This document shows, piece by piece, positions 17,563 through 26,577 of a DNA stretch of 64,000 bases. Source of the stretch: Methanothermobacter wolfeii (GTDB lineage Archaea > Methanobacteriota > Methanobacteria > Methanobacteriales > Methanothermobacteraceae). Where the stretch lies: the NCBI RefSeq assembly GCF_025397995.1, contig NZ_CP104550.1, positions 648,001 through 712,000 on the forward strand, in the 5' to 3' direction. Numbering within the stretch: the first letter of the stretch is position 1; each line of letters starts with the position of its first letter. Below the pieces are notes generated by a model. It worked only from the letters and a program-made list of their open reading frames with translations. It was not told where the DNA came from and searched no databases. Position numbers and translations under genes: made by a program.

Positions 17563-18261
17563 ATGTTCGTGTCAATAGTAATACCGGCCCTCAATGAGGA
17601 GGGCGTCGTTGGGAGGACGATAAGATCCGTCCCAGTGGAGAAGATCAGGGAGATGGGATACGATGTTGAGATACTGGTCGTTGACAATGCCTCAGAGGAT
17701 GGAACGGCCAGGGAGGCCCTTGATGCAGGAGCACGGGTTGTCAGGGAGGATAAAAGGGGATATGGAAACGCATACAAGAGGGGGTTCAGAGAGGCCAGGG
17801 GCGATATTCTGGTGATGGGTGACGCTGACCTCACTTACCCTTTTGAGATGATCCCTGACTTCCTAAGGGAGATAGAGAATGGCTACGACTTTGTAATCGG
17901 GGATCGGATGAATGGTATGATGGAGGATGGTGCCATGTCAGCCCTCCACAGGTACGTAGGAAATCCTATCCTCTCAAGGATGCTCAACATACTCTTCAGG
18001 AACAATATAAGGGACACCCACTGTGGTATGAGGGCCTTCAGAAGGAAGGCGCTTGACAGGATGGAACTAAGGGCTCCTGGAATGGAATTCGCCATAGAGA
18101 TGGTAATCGAAGCCTCTGAGAAGAACCTGAAGATCAAGCAGATACCCATACCCTACAGGCAGAGGAGGGGTGGTGAGACCAAGCTCCACTCCTTCAAGGA
18201 TGGGTGGAGGCACATAGAATATATGCTCAGGAGGAAGTTCCTCAGGGGTTCACTTTACTAG
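17563..18261 (+). CDS. GT2 glycosyltransferase (dolichol-phosphate mannosyltransferase-like)
   Basis: This 232-residue single-domain GT2 enzyme has the nucleotide-binding start SIVIPALNEEGVVG, VDNASEDGTA, the metal-binding GDADLTYP and the acceptor-side DTHCGMRAFRR. Those match the DPM1/DPG synthase group that transfers a hexose from a nucleotide sugar to polyprenyl phosphate. No membrane helices are present, so the enzyme is probably cytosolic and membrane-associated. It begins an operon; the next gene starts at the base after its TAG. A TATA-like AATTTATATATGG lies near 17500-17512. Confidence 0.88.
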   Translation: MFVSIVIPALNEEGVVGRTIRSVPVEKIREMGYDVEILVVDNASEDGTAREALDAGARVVREDKRGYGNAYKRGFREARGDILVMGDADLTYPFEMIPDFLREIENGYDFVIGDRMNGMMEDGAMSALHRYVGNPILSRMLNILFRNNIRDTHCGMRAFRRKALDRMELRAPGMEFAIEMVIEASEKNLKIKQIPIPYRQRRGGETKLHSFKDGWRHIEYMLRRKFLRGSLY

Positions 18262-19236
18262 GTGTTTAATTTGAGGACGGTATCGATTGTTATACCCATG
18301 AGGAATGAGGCAGATATTCTTGAAAGATGCCTCCATGCAATGGAGGAACTGGATTATCCTAGAGACCTCCTTGAGATTGTGATTGTGAATGATGGTTCAA
18401 CAGATAACACTGCTGAGTTAATAGAGAAGGGATCATGGTCCTTCAACTACCAGTACATTGAAACAGATGGCGTGGGCGTTTCAAGGGCACGTGACATGGG
18501 CTTCAGGAGTGCTAGGGGAGAGTTCATAGCATTCACAGACGCTGACTGTGTTGTGGAGAAGGACTGGCTCATGAAACTATTTGAACCCTTTGATGATGAT
18601 GTTGCTGCAGTTGGAGGACCCAACCTAACACCTGAGGATGATACTCCCTTTGCAAGGTGCGTTGGACTTGTACTCTCATTTCTGAGCAAAGCAGGTCCAA
18701 GGTATGCCTATGAGGGGGGAGAGGTAAGGGAGGTCCACCATAACCCCACATGTAATGTGATGTACCGTAAATTTGTCCTCGAGGAGGTCGGTGGCTTCAA
18801 CCATGATCTTATAACAACCGATGATGAGGAACTGGATTACAGGATAAGAAAAAAGGGTTACAGGATTCTGTACACACCCCATGCGAGAGTCTGGCATTAT
18901 AGACGCCAGAACTGGAAGCGCTTCATGACAATGGCCTACACATACGGCCTGGGGAGGATGCAGTCAACAAAGATCCACCCTGATATGGCAAGATGGTTCC
19001 ACTTTGCACCAGTATTCCTAATCCTGGCCCTGGCTCTCCTTACAGTACTATCCATTGTAGATACAGTCTTTCTCGCCTTCTTAATCATGTTAACAGCTCT
19101 TTATGTTCTGGGCACAGTTCTTGTATCATTGATTTACACGAGGGGGTTTACCTGCAGTAAGATGACTTTTTTCATGCTTATTAACCTGTGGATACTCTTA
19201 TATGGAGCTGGAATGATAAGAGGTGTTTTCAAGTGA
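18262..19236 (+). CDS. GT2 glycosyltransferase with C-terminal membrane helices
   Basis: This 324-residue protein starts at a GTG immediately after the preceding stop. Its GT-A domain shows VSIVIPMRNEADILERCL, VNDGSTDNTAE, AFTDADCVVEKDW (DxD) and the acceptor/catalytic TTDDEELDYRIRKKGY. Two to three hydrophobic helices follow from about residue 250 to the end. This is the layout of processive or membrane-bound GT2 enzymes working on lipid-linked sugars. Translational coupling to its neighbours is likely: the next gene starts with a GTGA overlap at its stop. Substrate unknown. Confidence 0.88.
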   Translation: MFNLRTVSIVIPMRNEADILERCLHAMEELDYPRDLLEIVIVNDGSTDNTAELIEKGSWSFNYQYIETDGVGVSRARDMGFRSARGEFIAFTDADCVVEKDWLMKLFEPFDDDVAAVGGPNLTPEDDTPFARCVGLVLSFLSKAGPRYAYEGGEVREVHHNPTCNVMYRKFVLEEVGGFNHDLITTDDEELDYRIRKKGYRILYTPHARVWHYRRQNWKRFMTMAYTYGLGRMQSTKIHPDMARWFHFAPVFLILALALLTVLSIVDTVFLAFLIMLTALYVLGTVLVSLIYTRGFTCSKMTFFMLINLWILLYGAGMIRGVFK

Positions 19237-20681
19237 AGGTTTATCTTTTAAATCCACCATACATGCCCCATTTTGGACGTGGCATGAGATGGCAGGACAC
19301 GGGCCGTGGCGGCACATTATATTATCCTATATGGTTATCATACGCTGCCGCAAACCTTATGGAGGACCATGAAATTAAACTGGTGGATGCACCTGCCTGG
19401 GACTGGGACAGGGATGATGTTCTCAGGGATGTTGAAAAGTTCGCCCCGGATCTCCTTGTGATTGATAGTAGCTTTCCAAGTTTAAATAATGATATAGGGG
19501 TGGCTGAATTTATAAAGGACTACTATGAATGTAAAACAGTCTTTGTGGGTCCACCAGGGTCTCAATTTGCAGATAAAATACTTGAAAGCGATGCTGTGGA
19601 TATTGTAACAAGATATGAATATGATTTCACCCTAAAAGAACTTGCAGGGGTACTTGAACATTCAAATGAACTTGACGGTGTTAATGGCATATCCTATAAG
19701 GATGATGGGAGAATACACCACAACCCTGAAAGGAATCTGAGTTCATCTGAGGACCTTGATGATATCCCCTTTGTATCCCGGGTCTATAAGAAGTTCCTGA
19801 ATATAAAGGATTACTTTCTTGGAAGTTCACTATATCCTGAGGTCCAGATTTTCACTGGGAGGGGCTGTCCCTTTCAGTGCACATTCTGTTCATGGCCACA
19901 AACCCTTATGGGAAGAAAGTATCGTGTGAGAAGTATCGAGAACGTGGTTGATGAACTTGAATGGATCGAAAGAAACCTCCCAGAGGTGAAGGAGGTCTTC
20001 TTTGAGGATGACACCTTCACCATTAACAGGGAGAGGGTCCTTGAGTTTTGCAGGGAGTATCTTGAGAGGGATCTTAGGGTAACATGGGCCTGCAATGCAA
20101 GGGTTGGACTGGATTACGATACTATGAAGGCCATGAAGGAGGCTAACTGCAGATTACTTATAACTGGATTTGAGTCGGGTAATGATGATATACTTAAAAG
20201 GATAAGGAAGGGCATCACAGTTGAGGATATAAGGCAGTTTGCGGAGGATGCCAGGCGCGCAGGGCTCCTCGTCCATGGAGACTTTATTATAGGGCTTCCT
20301 GGAGAAACACATGAGACAATCAGGAACACCAAGAAGTTGATAGGGGAGATTAAACCTGACATCCTCCAGGTATCTGTTGCATCCCCTTTCCCGGGTACAG
20401 AGTTCTATGCCTGGTGTATTGAGAATGGCTATCTTCTAACGGATGATCCCAACGAATACCTTGATGAGAACGGACACCAAAAATCAATTATAAGGTATCC
20501 TGAGCTTACTGAGGATGAGATAACAGAGGAAGTTAATGATATACTACGTAATTATTATCTCTCACCGGGCTATGTTGTAACAGCCCTCAGACAGGTTCTG
20601 AGAAAAAATGGACTTGCGGAGCTGAGGAGATTAATTTATTCAGCAAGGATGTTCCTTAAATATCTCGGAGGGTACTCATGA
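19233..20681 (+). CDS. B12-binding-domain radical SAM protein
   Basis: The protein has 482 residues from GTG 19233, chosen because AGAGGTG precedes it and the GTGA overlaps the upstream stop; a start further upstream at 19188 would add a non-conserved tail. Residues 1-140 look like a cobalamin-binding Rossmann domain (VYLLNPPYMPHFGRG, IDSSFPS). The radical SAM cluster motif is GRGCPFQCTFCSW (CxxxCxxC) near residue 205, followed by FFEDDTFTINRERV and FIIGLPGETHET. Members of this class perform methylations or rearrangements on unactivated carbons. Its place within a glycosyltransferase operon, overlapping both neighbours by four bases, suggests modification of the lipid carrier or a sugar. Confidence 0.88.
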   Translation: MKVYLLNPPYMPHFGRGMRWQDTGRGGTLYYPIWLSYAAANLMEDHEIKLVDAPAWDWDRDDVLRDVEKFAPDLLVIDSSFPSLNNDIGVAEFIKDYYECKTVFVGPPGSQFADKILESDAVDIVTRYEYDFTLKELAGVLEHSNELDGVNGISYKDDGRIHHNPERNLSSSEDLDDIPFVSRVYKKFLNIKDYFLGSSLYPEVQIFTGRGCPFQCTFCSWPQTLMGRKYRVRSIENVVDELEWIERNLPEVKEVFFEDDTFTINRERVLEFCREYLERDLRVTWACNARVGLDYDTMKAMKEANCRLLITGFESGNDDILKRIRKGITVEDIRQFAEDARRAGLLVHGDFIIGLPGETHETIRNTKKLIGEIKPDILQVSVASPFPGTEFYAWCIENGYLLTDDPNEYLDENGHQKSIIRYPELTEDEITEEVNDILRNYYLSPGYVVTALRQVLRKNGLAELRRLIYSARMFLKYLGGYS

Positions 20682-21601
20682 ACATACTGATGATTTCCCC
20701 CTATTTTTATCCGGATGGAGGAGGGGCTGAATTCTATATGTACAAGATTGCCGAGAAACTTTCAGCCAAACATGATATAACGGTTCTATGCACATCCAAT
20801 GAGAGAAAACACCCTCTCGATGATGATAAAATCCAGATAAACACTTTAAGGTCTGATTTTAAAGTCTCAACGACACCCATAAAGTTAACTCTCGCTAAGG
20901 ATATCGTATCATACATCAGAGATAATGATTTTGATATATGTAATATTAACTATTATCTTCCATTTTTTCCAGATATGGCTGCCATAGCATGCAAAATCTG
21001 CAATCTGCCATCCGTCATTACATGGCACAATGATGTCTACGCTGACGGGTTAATGAAAGTATTTTCTACACTTTATAATCACACATTTAATAAGATCACA
21101 TTAAATATAGTGGACAAAGTAATAACACCTTCTCCATACTCCTATAATGAATCAGATTTTCTAAAGGGACTAAATGACAAAACTGTTTGGATACCCCCAG
21201 GTGTCGATTTAGAGAAATACGATGATGCTCCAGTAATAAATATAAGAGAGAAGTGGAGAATACCCTATGACCATCATATAATACTTTTTGTTGGAGTTAT
21301 GAACAGAGCAACTACTCATAAAGGAGTTGAAATTCTTTTAAGGGCTTTTCAGAAAATCTATAATGAAAAAAAAGCCGTGCTTGTAATGGTAGGTAAAGGC
21401 GACATGATCGACTATTATAAAGGCTGTTGTGAAAAGCTTGGAATAAAGGATAATCTTTCTGAAAAGGAAATTGCAGAAAGTATATCAATGCATCTCAATG
21501 GTGGAAATAGCTTAAGAAGATCTTGTATCGAGAACGGCAGGAAATATGACTGGGAAAGGATAACTTCGATGGTTGAGTCATTTTATATAAGTATTTTATG
21601 A
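20678..21601 (+). pseudogene. GT4 glycosyltransferase with internal deletion
   Basis: The N-terminal GT-B domain is normal (MNILMISPYFYPDGGGAEFY, TWHNDV, WIPPGVDLEKYDD), and the C-terminal domain starts as usual with ILFVGVMNRATTHKGVEILL and VMVGKGDM. At about residue 260 (near 21457) the sequence jumps from CEKLGIKDN to LSEKEIAESISMHL, a segment that normally sits about 80 residues further on. The missing part contains the ADVFVLPS...EGFG...E-A-M motif that binds the nucleotide sugar. The frame is intact and the ORF is 307 residues instead of about 370-390. I expect an inactive protein. Four-base overlap with the radical SAM gene. Confidence 0.75.
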
Positions 21602-21653
21602 TTAAAAGATTGTTTTTTATAAGTTTTATTTCATGTAATAGAGGAGGAATAGT

Positions 21654-22799
21654 ATGAAAGTTGCTTTAATTAATAATTCACCAAATAACATTGCAACAGG
21701 CAGATATATTTTTTCGCTTTATAGATCACTAAATAAACTAAATAAAAAAAACACAGTGTTTGATCATTTTCTTTTTGATAATGAACGAAAAGCCTTGTGT
21801 AAATTGAATGGCGAGGAAAAAGTCATTGTTAAATTAAGAAAAATACCTTTCTTGGAAAATGAAAAATTTATATGGTCTGAATTTTTGTTTGACTGCAGAG
21901 CTGCAAGGTTTATTCCCAGCTTTTATGATATTTATCATATTTCTTCTCAAGATTTATCTGTTCTGACATATTATAAACGTTTTTCATCTAAAAAAACCGT
22001 TATAACTGTCCATGACCTTTTTTATGCCACGCATCCTGATAACATTTTCAGGAAGATCATTAGCATGCCTTTATATAAGGGTATTACAGGGGCTGATGCA
22101 ATTATCACAGTTTCGAATTATACAAAAAACCAATTAGTGAAAAATTGGAACATTTCACATGAAAATATCTTCACAACTTATTTAGGAGTAGATCGAGACA
22201 CTTTCAGAAAGACCAATGAATATGATTGCTTATATGATAAATATGGATTAAAAAGAAATTGCAGATACATATTGCATATTGGAAGTGATGTGGGAAGGAA
22301 AAACGTTGGAACATTAATCAGGTCTTTTTATAAACTGAAAAATGAGTTTAATGATGTTGATGATGTGGTACTTATAAAGATAAACAAACTAAGTAATAGA
22401 AACATTGTACTGATAAATAAGCTAGATTTAAATAACGATATTAGGGTACTAGATCACGTTTCTGAATACGAACTCCCACTATTCTATAATTTCGCTGATG
22501 TATTCGTCTTTCCATCAATAGCCGAGGGCTTTGGGTTCCCACCCCTTGAAGCAATGTCCTGTGGAACTCCCGTTGTGGCATCTAATAGTACGGCGATCCC
22601 TGAAGTTGTTGGTGATGGTGGAATAATGGTTGACCCTTATGATGTTGATGGATTCGCATCTGCAATATACGAGCTTTTAAATAATAAGAATCTAAGGACC
22701 AAAATGATAAAAAGGGCTCTAAGACAATCAAAAAAGTTTACGTGGGATCGGTGTGCAGATGAAACCTTTAAAGTATATGAACATCTTAAAGCCGCCTAA
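21654..22799 (+). CDS. GT4 glycosyltransferase (mannosyltransferase-like)
   Basis: This full-length 381-residue GT-B enzyme has VITVHDLFYATHPD and GADAIITVSNYTKNQL in the N-terminal half. The donor-binding half has ILHIGSDVGRKN and ADVFVFPSIAEGFGFPPLEA, with the paired glutamates of the E-x7-E motif, then MSCGTPVVAS. The HDLFY and DVGRKN features resemble the WbaZ/mannosyltransferase group. AGAGGAGG lies before the ATG. Codon and base use are AT-richer than in flanking housekeeping-like genes, as in the rest of 20.7-30.9 kb. Confidence 0.88.
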   Translation: MKVALINNSPNNIATGRYIFSLYRSLNKLNKKNTVFDHFLFDNERKALCKLNGEEKVIVKLRKIPFLENEKFIWSEFLFDCRAARFIPSFYDIYHISSQDLSVLTYYKRFSSKKTVITVHDLFYATHPDNIFRKIISMPLYKGITGADAIITVSNYTKNQLVKNWNISHENIFTTYLGVDRDTFRKTNEYDCLYDKYGLKRNCRYILHIGSDVGRKNVGTLIRSFYKLKNEFNDVDDVVLIKINKLSNRNIVLINKLDLNNDIRVLDHVSEYELPLFYNFADVFVFPSIAEGFGFPPLEAMSCGTPVVASNSTAIPEVVGDGGIMVDPYDVDGFASAIYELLNNKNLRTKMIKRALRQSKKFTWDRCADETFKVYEHLKAA

Positions 22800-22856
22800 T
22801 ACAAAGGTGGTGATGATCGAATTAAGGTGTTAAGTTTTTAATTAAGGGGGATTAAA

Positions 22857-24041
22857 GTGAAGATATGTATCATTTCAAGCCTTTATAAACCCACTATCAT
22901 TGGCGGTGCCGAGGTGGTTGCAGAGAAAACCGCAAGGGAACTTCAGAGAAGGGGACATGAGGTTTTTGTGGTTACTACCAACCATCACTCGAAGACAGAG
23001 GAGGTTGATGTGGATGACATTAAAACATATCGCATACCCCTTAATATATACAGTATCTACAATCTTTCAGATCAGAGTATTATTAAGAAGCTTTTATGGC
23101 ATCTGATTGACTTATGGAACCCCTCAGCATACCTTAAATTGAAAGATATTCTTAAGGAGGAAAAACCAGATATTATCCATATACATAATTTCAAGGGTTT
23201 TTCAGGGGCGGCATTTTCAGCTGCTAAAAAATTAGATGTTCCTGTTGTTTTCACGGTACATGATTACTCAGTTTACTGTGTGAGGGCGAATTTACTTAAA
23301 GGTGATGGGAGCATATGCACTGAACCAAGAATACCTTGTAGGTTCTATAAGGAGGTGAATTCATTTTTCATAGATAAGATACCGGACTTTGTAATATCCC
23401 CTTCAAAGTCTTTGATTGATAAATTAAAGTCTCAGGGGTTTTTCAGGGACTCTGAGATTGCTGTGATACCTAATCCTGTTGAAAAAGATCCTGAGATCAT
23501 AGAGAAGGATTATATCACAATTGATATCCTCTATGTTGGAGCATTATCTAAACATAAAGGTGTAGATGTCCTGATAAGGGCTTTCAGGGAACTTGGGGAT
23601 GATAACATAAGGCTCCATATCGTGGGGCGAGGTCCTGATGAGAATAAACTGAAGGCACTCCACGGAGACGATGAGAGAATAATTTTTCATGGATTCCTTG
23701 AGGGTGAAGAGCTCAGTGGAATGTATGGTAAGGCTAATGTAACTGTTGTTCCTTCAGTATGGTATGAGAATTCGCCGATGGTTGTATATGAAAGCTTTGC
23801 CCATTCAACACCCGTAATTGGAAGCAATATTGGGGGGATCCCTGAACTTGTCAGTGAAGGTTGCAACGGCTTTCTGTTTGAGCCGGGAGATAAAGATGAG
23901 CTTAAGAGTACACTTAAAAGACTCGTAGAGGATCCTTCTATATTAAAGGAATTCGAAAAAAATGCACATGAAAGTGCAAAAAAGTACACAATAAAGGAAC
24001 ACCTAGAAAAACTTGAAAGGATTTACAGGGGATTACTATGA
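22857..24041 (+). CDS. GT4 glycosyltransferase
   Basis: This 394-residue GT-B enzyme starts at GTG after AAGGGGG. It has the N-terminal glycine loop KPTIIGGAEVVAEKTA, VFTVHDYSVYC, the domain-2 opening ILYVGALSKHKGVDVLIRAF, and ANVTVVPSVWYENSPMVVYE with conserved glutamate, then STPVIGSNIGGIPELV. It appears intact. It ends with an ATGA overlap with the DUF2206-like gene, so the two are translationally coupled and likely work on the same glycan. Donor sugar unknown. Confidence 0.9.
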   Translation: MKICIISSLYKPTIIGGAEVVAEKTARELQRRGHEVFVVTTNHHSKTEEVDVDDIKTYRIPLNIYSIYNLSDQSIIKKLLWHLIDLWNPSAYLKLKDILKEEKPDIIHIHNFKGFSGAAFSAAKKLDVPVVFTVHDYSVYCVRANLLKGDGSICTEPRIPCRFYKEVNSFFIDKIPDFVISPSKSLIDKLKSQGFFRDSEIAVIPNPVEKDPEIIEKDYITIDILYVGALSKHKGVDVLIRAFRELGDDNIRLHIVGRGPDENKLKALHGDDERIIFHGFLEGEELSGMYGKANVTVVPSVWYENSPMVVYESFAHSTPVIGSNIGGIPELVSEGCNGFLFEPGDKDELKSTLKRLVEDPSILKEFEKNAHESAKKYTIKEHLEKLERIYRGLL

Positions 24042-26128
24042 GAAAGGATGTTATTTATTTCATTCTTCTACTTCTAATCACAGATATAGCAGTTCTTATG
24101 AACATTCCACTCCTAAGACAGTCGTTACCATTCATATTTTTTAGTCTTGTCCCTGGCTATCTTTTAATTAGGGTAATGGGGCTTAAACTTGAATTACTTG
24201 AAAAAAGCCTTCTATCCGTTGGTTTAAGTCTATTTCTACTCATTTTCACCGGGCTACTGCTTAACATGACCTATCCATTAATCCCACGACCTATTTCCCT
24301 GTTACCACTTCTTGCATCTCTGAATATACTTATAGCAATCCTTTTAATAGGGTACCGCTTCAGGACGGACGGCAGGTTGACCCATGATTTTGATTTAAAG
24401 GAGGGGATCCTTTCACCAGCATTAGTCTCCTTCATGTTTCCAGTCATAACAGTCCTCGGGTCATACCTCATGAACACTTATTCCATCAATATGCTTCTAC
24501 TAGGAGTCCTGCTCTCAATACCTCTTTATATCATATTCTTGACCCTCCTGAAGGAGAGGTCACATCATTTAACATACCCCTTCGCTCTCTTTAATATAGC
24601 CTTGTCGCTCCTGATTATGAACGGTCTCCCATCAAATTACGTTATAGGGAGGGACATCCATATTGAGTATTACCTCTTTAGGTCAGTCCTCATGAATGGC
24701 CACTGGGTGTTTTCAGGTACAATAAATGATGCATATAACGCCTGTTTAAGTGTAACCATACTACCTGCTGTTTACAGGTTCATCCTGAATGTACCTGCCC
24801 CATACATTTTCAAGTTTTACTATGGCTTCCTTGGAGCAGTAATGCCCCTTGCAGTTTACTTCATCAGTCAGAGGGTCCTTAAGGACAGGAACATGGCATT
24901 TTATGCTTCTCTGCTCTTCATATTCCAGTTTTCATTCATTTATATCCTTGGATGGTGCAGGCAGGTTATAGCACTCATATTTTTCTCTCTTGCAATAATG
25001 GTGTTGACTTCAGACCTTAAGAGGTCATATAAGAAGCTTTTATTCATAATATTCATGATATCAACGGTCTTCTCTCATTACACAACAGCCTATGTGTTTG
25101 CAATTTTAACCTTCATGATTCCGCCGGTAGTATGGGTCCTTAAAAGGTTTTCATTTGGAAAACCAAAGAGGAGCTACTTTTTTGGAGCTTCAGTAGCTGT
25201 TCTGTTTTTTGTGGTTATATTTGCATGGAATGCCCAGGCAACGGGAGCTTCTTTTAATGATGCTGTCACCTTCTTTGAAAGAACAATCTCAAGCATGGGG
25301 AACTTTTTCTCCGAAGACATGAGAAATAACAGTGAGCTCTCAGTAGTGGGTATAGGTATAGCACAGATTCCAAATCTCCTCAGTACGGTTATACATGATT
25401 TGATTTTTCTCCTGATAGGTATCGGGGCTTTAAGTTTAATCTTTAAAGGAAGGGATGATGTGAGTCAGGAATACACGGCCGCTGTAATGATTTCCCTGGG
25501 ACTACTTGCATCGTTTATCATCTTACCATTTGTATCAAAGGGTTATGGTGGCACGAGATTATTCACACAAATGTTAGTTTTCCTTGCGCCTTTATTTATA
25601 ATTGGTGTTGAAAGTTTAAGGGATATTTTAAGGCGTAAAGTGCCAGATACACCCTTAATTCTGGTTCTCCTATTAATCCTTTTTTCATCTGTCACATACT
25701 TGAATTACCACTTTGCTGGTATTCCCTATTCTTATGCATATGATAGTGGAGGTGAGAGACGATATGAAACATTTATTTATGATAGTGAGGTTACTGGTGC
25801 AAAATGGCTTTCAGTTCATGGGGCTAATAAAACCATAAACACGGATGCATTTGGTTCTTCAAGGATACTTAAGGGGTTTTACACCAATCCCAAATTGAAC
25901 ATTGAATATTTTAAGAATAAAAGAACTGAAAATGGATATGTTTATCTCCGTTGGACGAATGTTAATAAGGGCCTCGTATTTCTGGATCCACCCCTGGCAG
26001 CCCCAAGGTTTATTAAAGGAAAGTTAAAGATGGATAATGTTGAGCGAATAGATGAATACAGAAATATCCTTTCTTATAAAAACAGAATTTATGATAATGG
26101 TGGCGTATTTATCTTAGGTGATATTTAA
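24038..26128 (+). CDS. DUF2206-like polytopic membrane protein
   Basis: This 696-residue protein has about 16 hydrophobic helices and a C-terminal soluble domain of around 120 residues (from AYDSGGERRYETF). It looks like DUF2206, a family of predicted membrane proteins best known from methanogens. The loop after the sixth helix has GRDIHIEYYLFRSVLMNGHW and NDAYNACLSVTILPAV; acidic residues there, and the multi-helix plan with an exterior C-terminal domain, recall GT-C glycosyltransferases. I infer a role in assembling a surface glycan. A truncated paralogue lies at 26578-28396. The gene has an ATGA overlap with the GT4 gene before it. Confidence 0.75.
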   Translation: MRKDVIYFILLLLITDIAVLMNIPLLRQSLPFIFFSLVPGYLLIRVMGLKLELLEKSLLSVGLSLFLLIFTGLLLNMTYPLIPRPISLLPLLASLNILIAILLIGYRFRTDGRLTHDFDLKEGILSPALVSFMFPVITVLGSYLMNTYSINMLLLGVLLSIPLYIIFLTLLKERSHHLTYPFALFNIALSLLIMNGLPSNYVIGRDIHIEYYLFRSVLMNGHWVFSGTINDAYNACLSVTILPAVYRFILNVPAPYIFKFYYGFLGAVMPLAVYFISQRVLKDRNMAFYASLLFIFQFSFIYILGWCRQVIALIFFSLAIMVLTSDLKRSYKKLLFIIFMISTVFSHYTTAYVFAILTFMIPPVVWVLKRFSFGKPKRSYFFGASVAVLFFVVIFAWNAQATGASFNDAVTFFERTISSMGNFFSEDMRNNSELSVVGIGIAQIPNLLSTVIHDLIFLLIGIGALSLIFKGRDDVSQEYTAAVMISLGLLASFIILPFVSKGYGGTRLFTQMLVFLAPLFIIGVESLRDILRRKVPDTPLILVLLLILFSSVTYLNYHFAGIPYSYAYDSGGERRYETFIYDSEVTGAKWLSVHGANKTINTDAFGSSRILKGFYTNPKLNIEYFKNKRTENGYVYLRWTNVNKGLVFLDPPLAAPRFIKGKLKMDNVERIDEYRNILSYKNRIYDNGGVFILGDI

Positions 26129-26281
26129 TGATTTTAGTTAAATTAACTTCTACTATTTAAAGATGACAATATTATGGAGAATAATCTATAAAAAATAGGC
26201 GTGATTAATGTTGGTGCAGTGAGATTAAAAATTCTGCTCTTCACTATACAACTGTCCTAAAAATATGAAGTTGGTGAAAAA

Positions 26282-26563
26282 TTGAAGAAGATTTTGATTG
26301 TCGATCCATTTAAACTTTACCACCAAAAAAAGAGTGGAATATACACCGCATTGGATTCTTATATAAAAGTTTTCGATGAACTTGGTTATAAAGGAGTGGT
26401 TGTTGATGAGGATCTGATTAATACTAGACTTCTCAAAAAATATGATGTGATTCAGGTTAATGGACCGGTAGGGTTTAGAACATTATTTAAAATATGGCGC
26501 AGTAAAGTAACTGCATTTTTAACATTGCATGGTGGGTCATTCAAGAACCTTTTAATCAATTAA
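26282..26563 (+). pseudogene. 5' remnant of a glycosyltransferase gene
   Basis: This TTG-started 93-codon frame encodes only the first quarter of a GT-B glycosyltransferase (MKKILIVDPFKLYHQKKSGI ... TLHGGSF). It is similar in plan to the start of the GT4-like protein encoded at 51868-52866, whose corresponding segment is VPAILTIHGW. The rest of the enzyme is missing and the next readable sequence belongs to a different gene. A deletion near 26545-26580 best explains this. Confidence 0.6.
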
Positions 26564-26577
26564 AGATAAAATTAATT

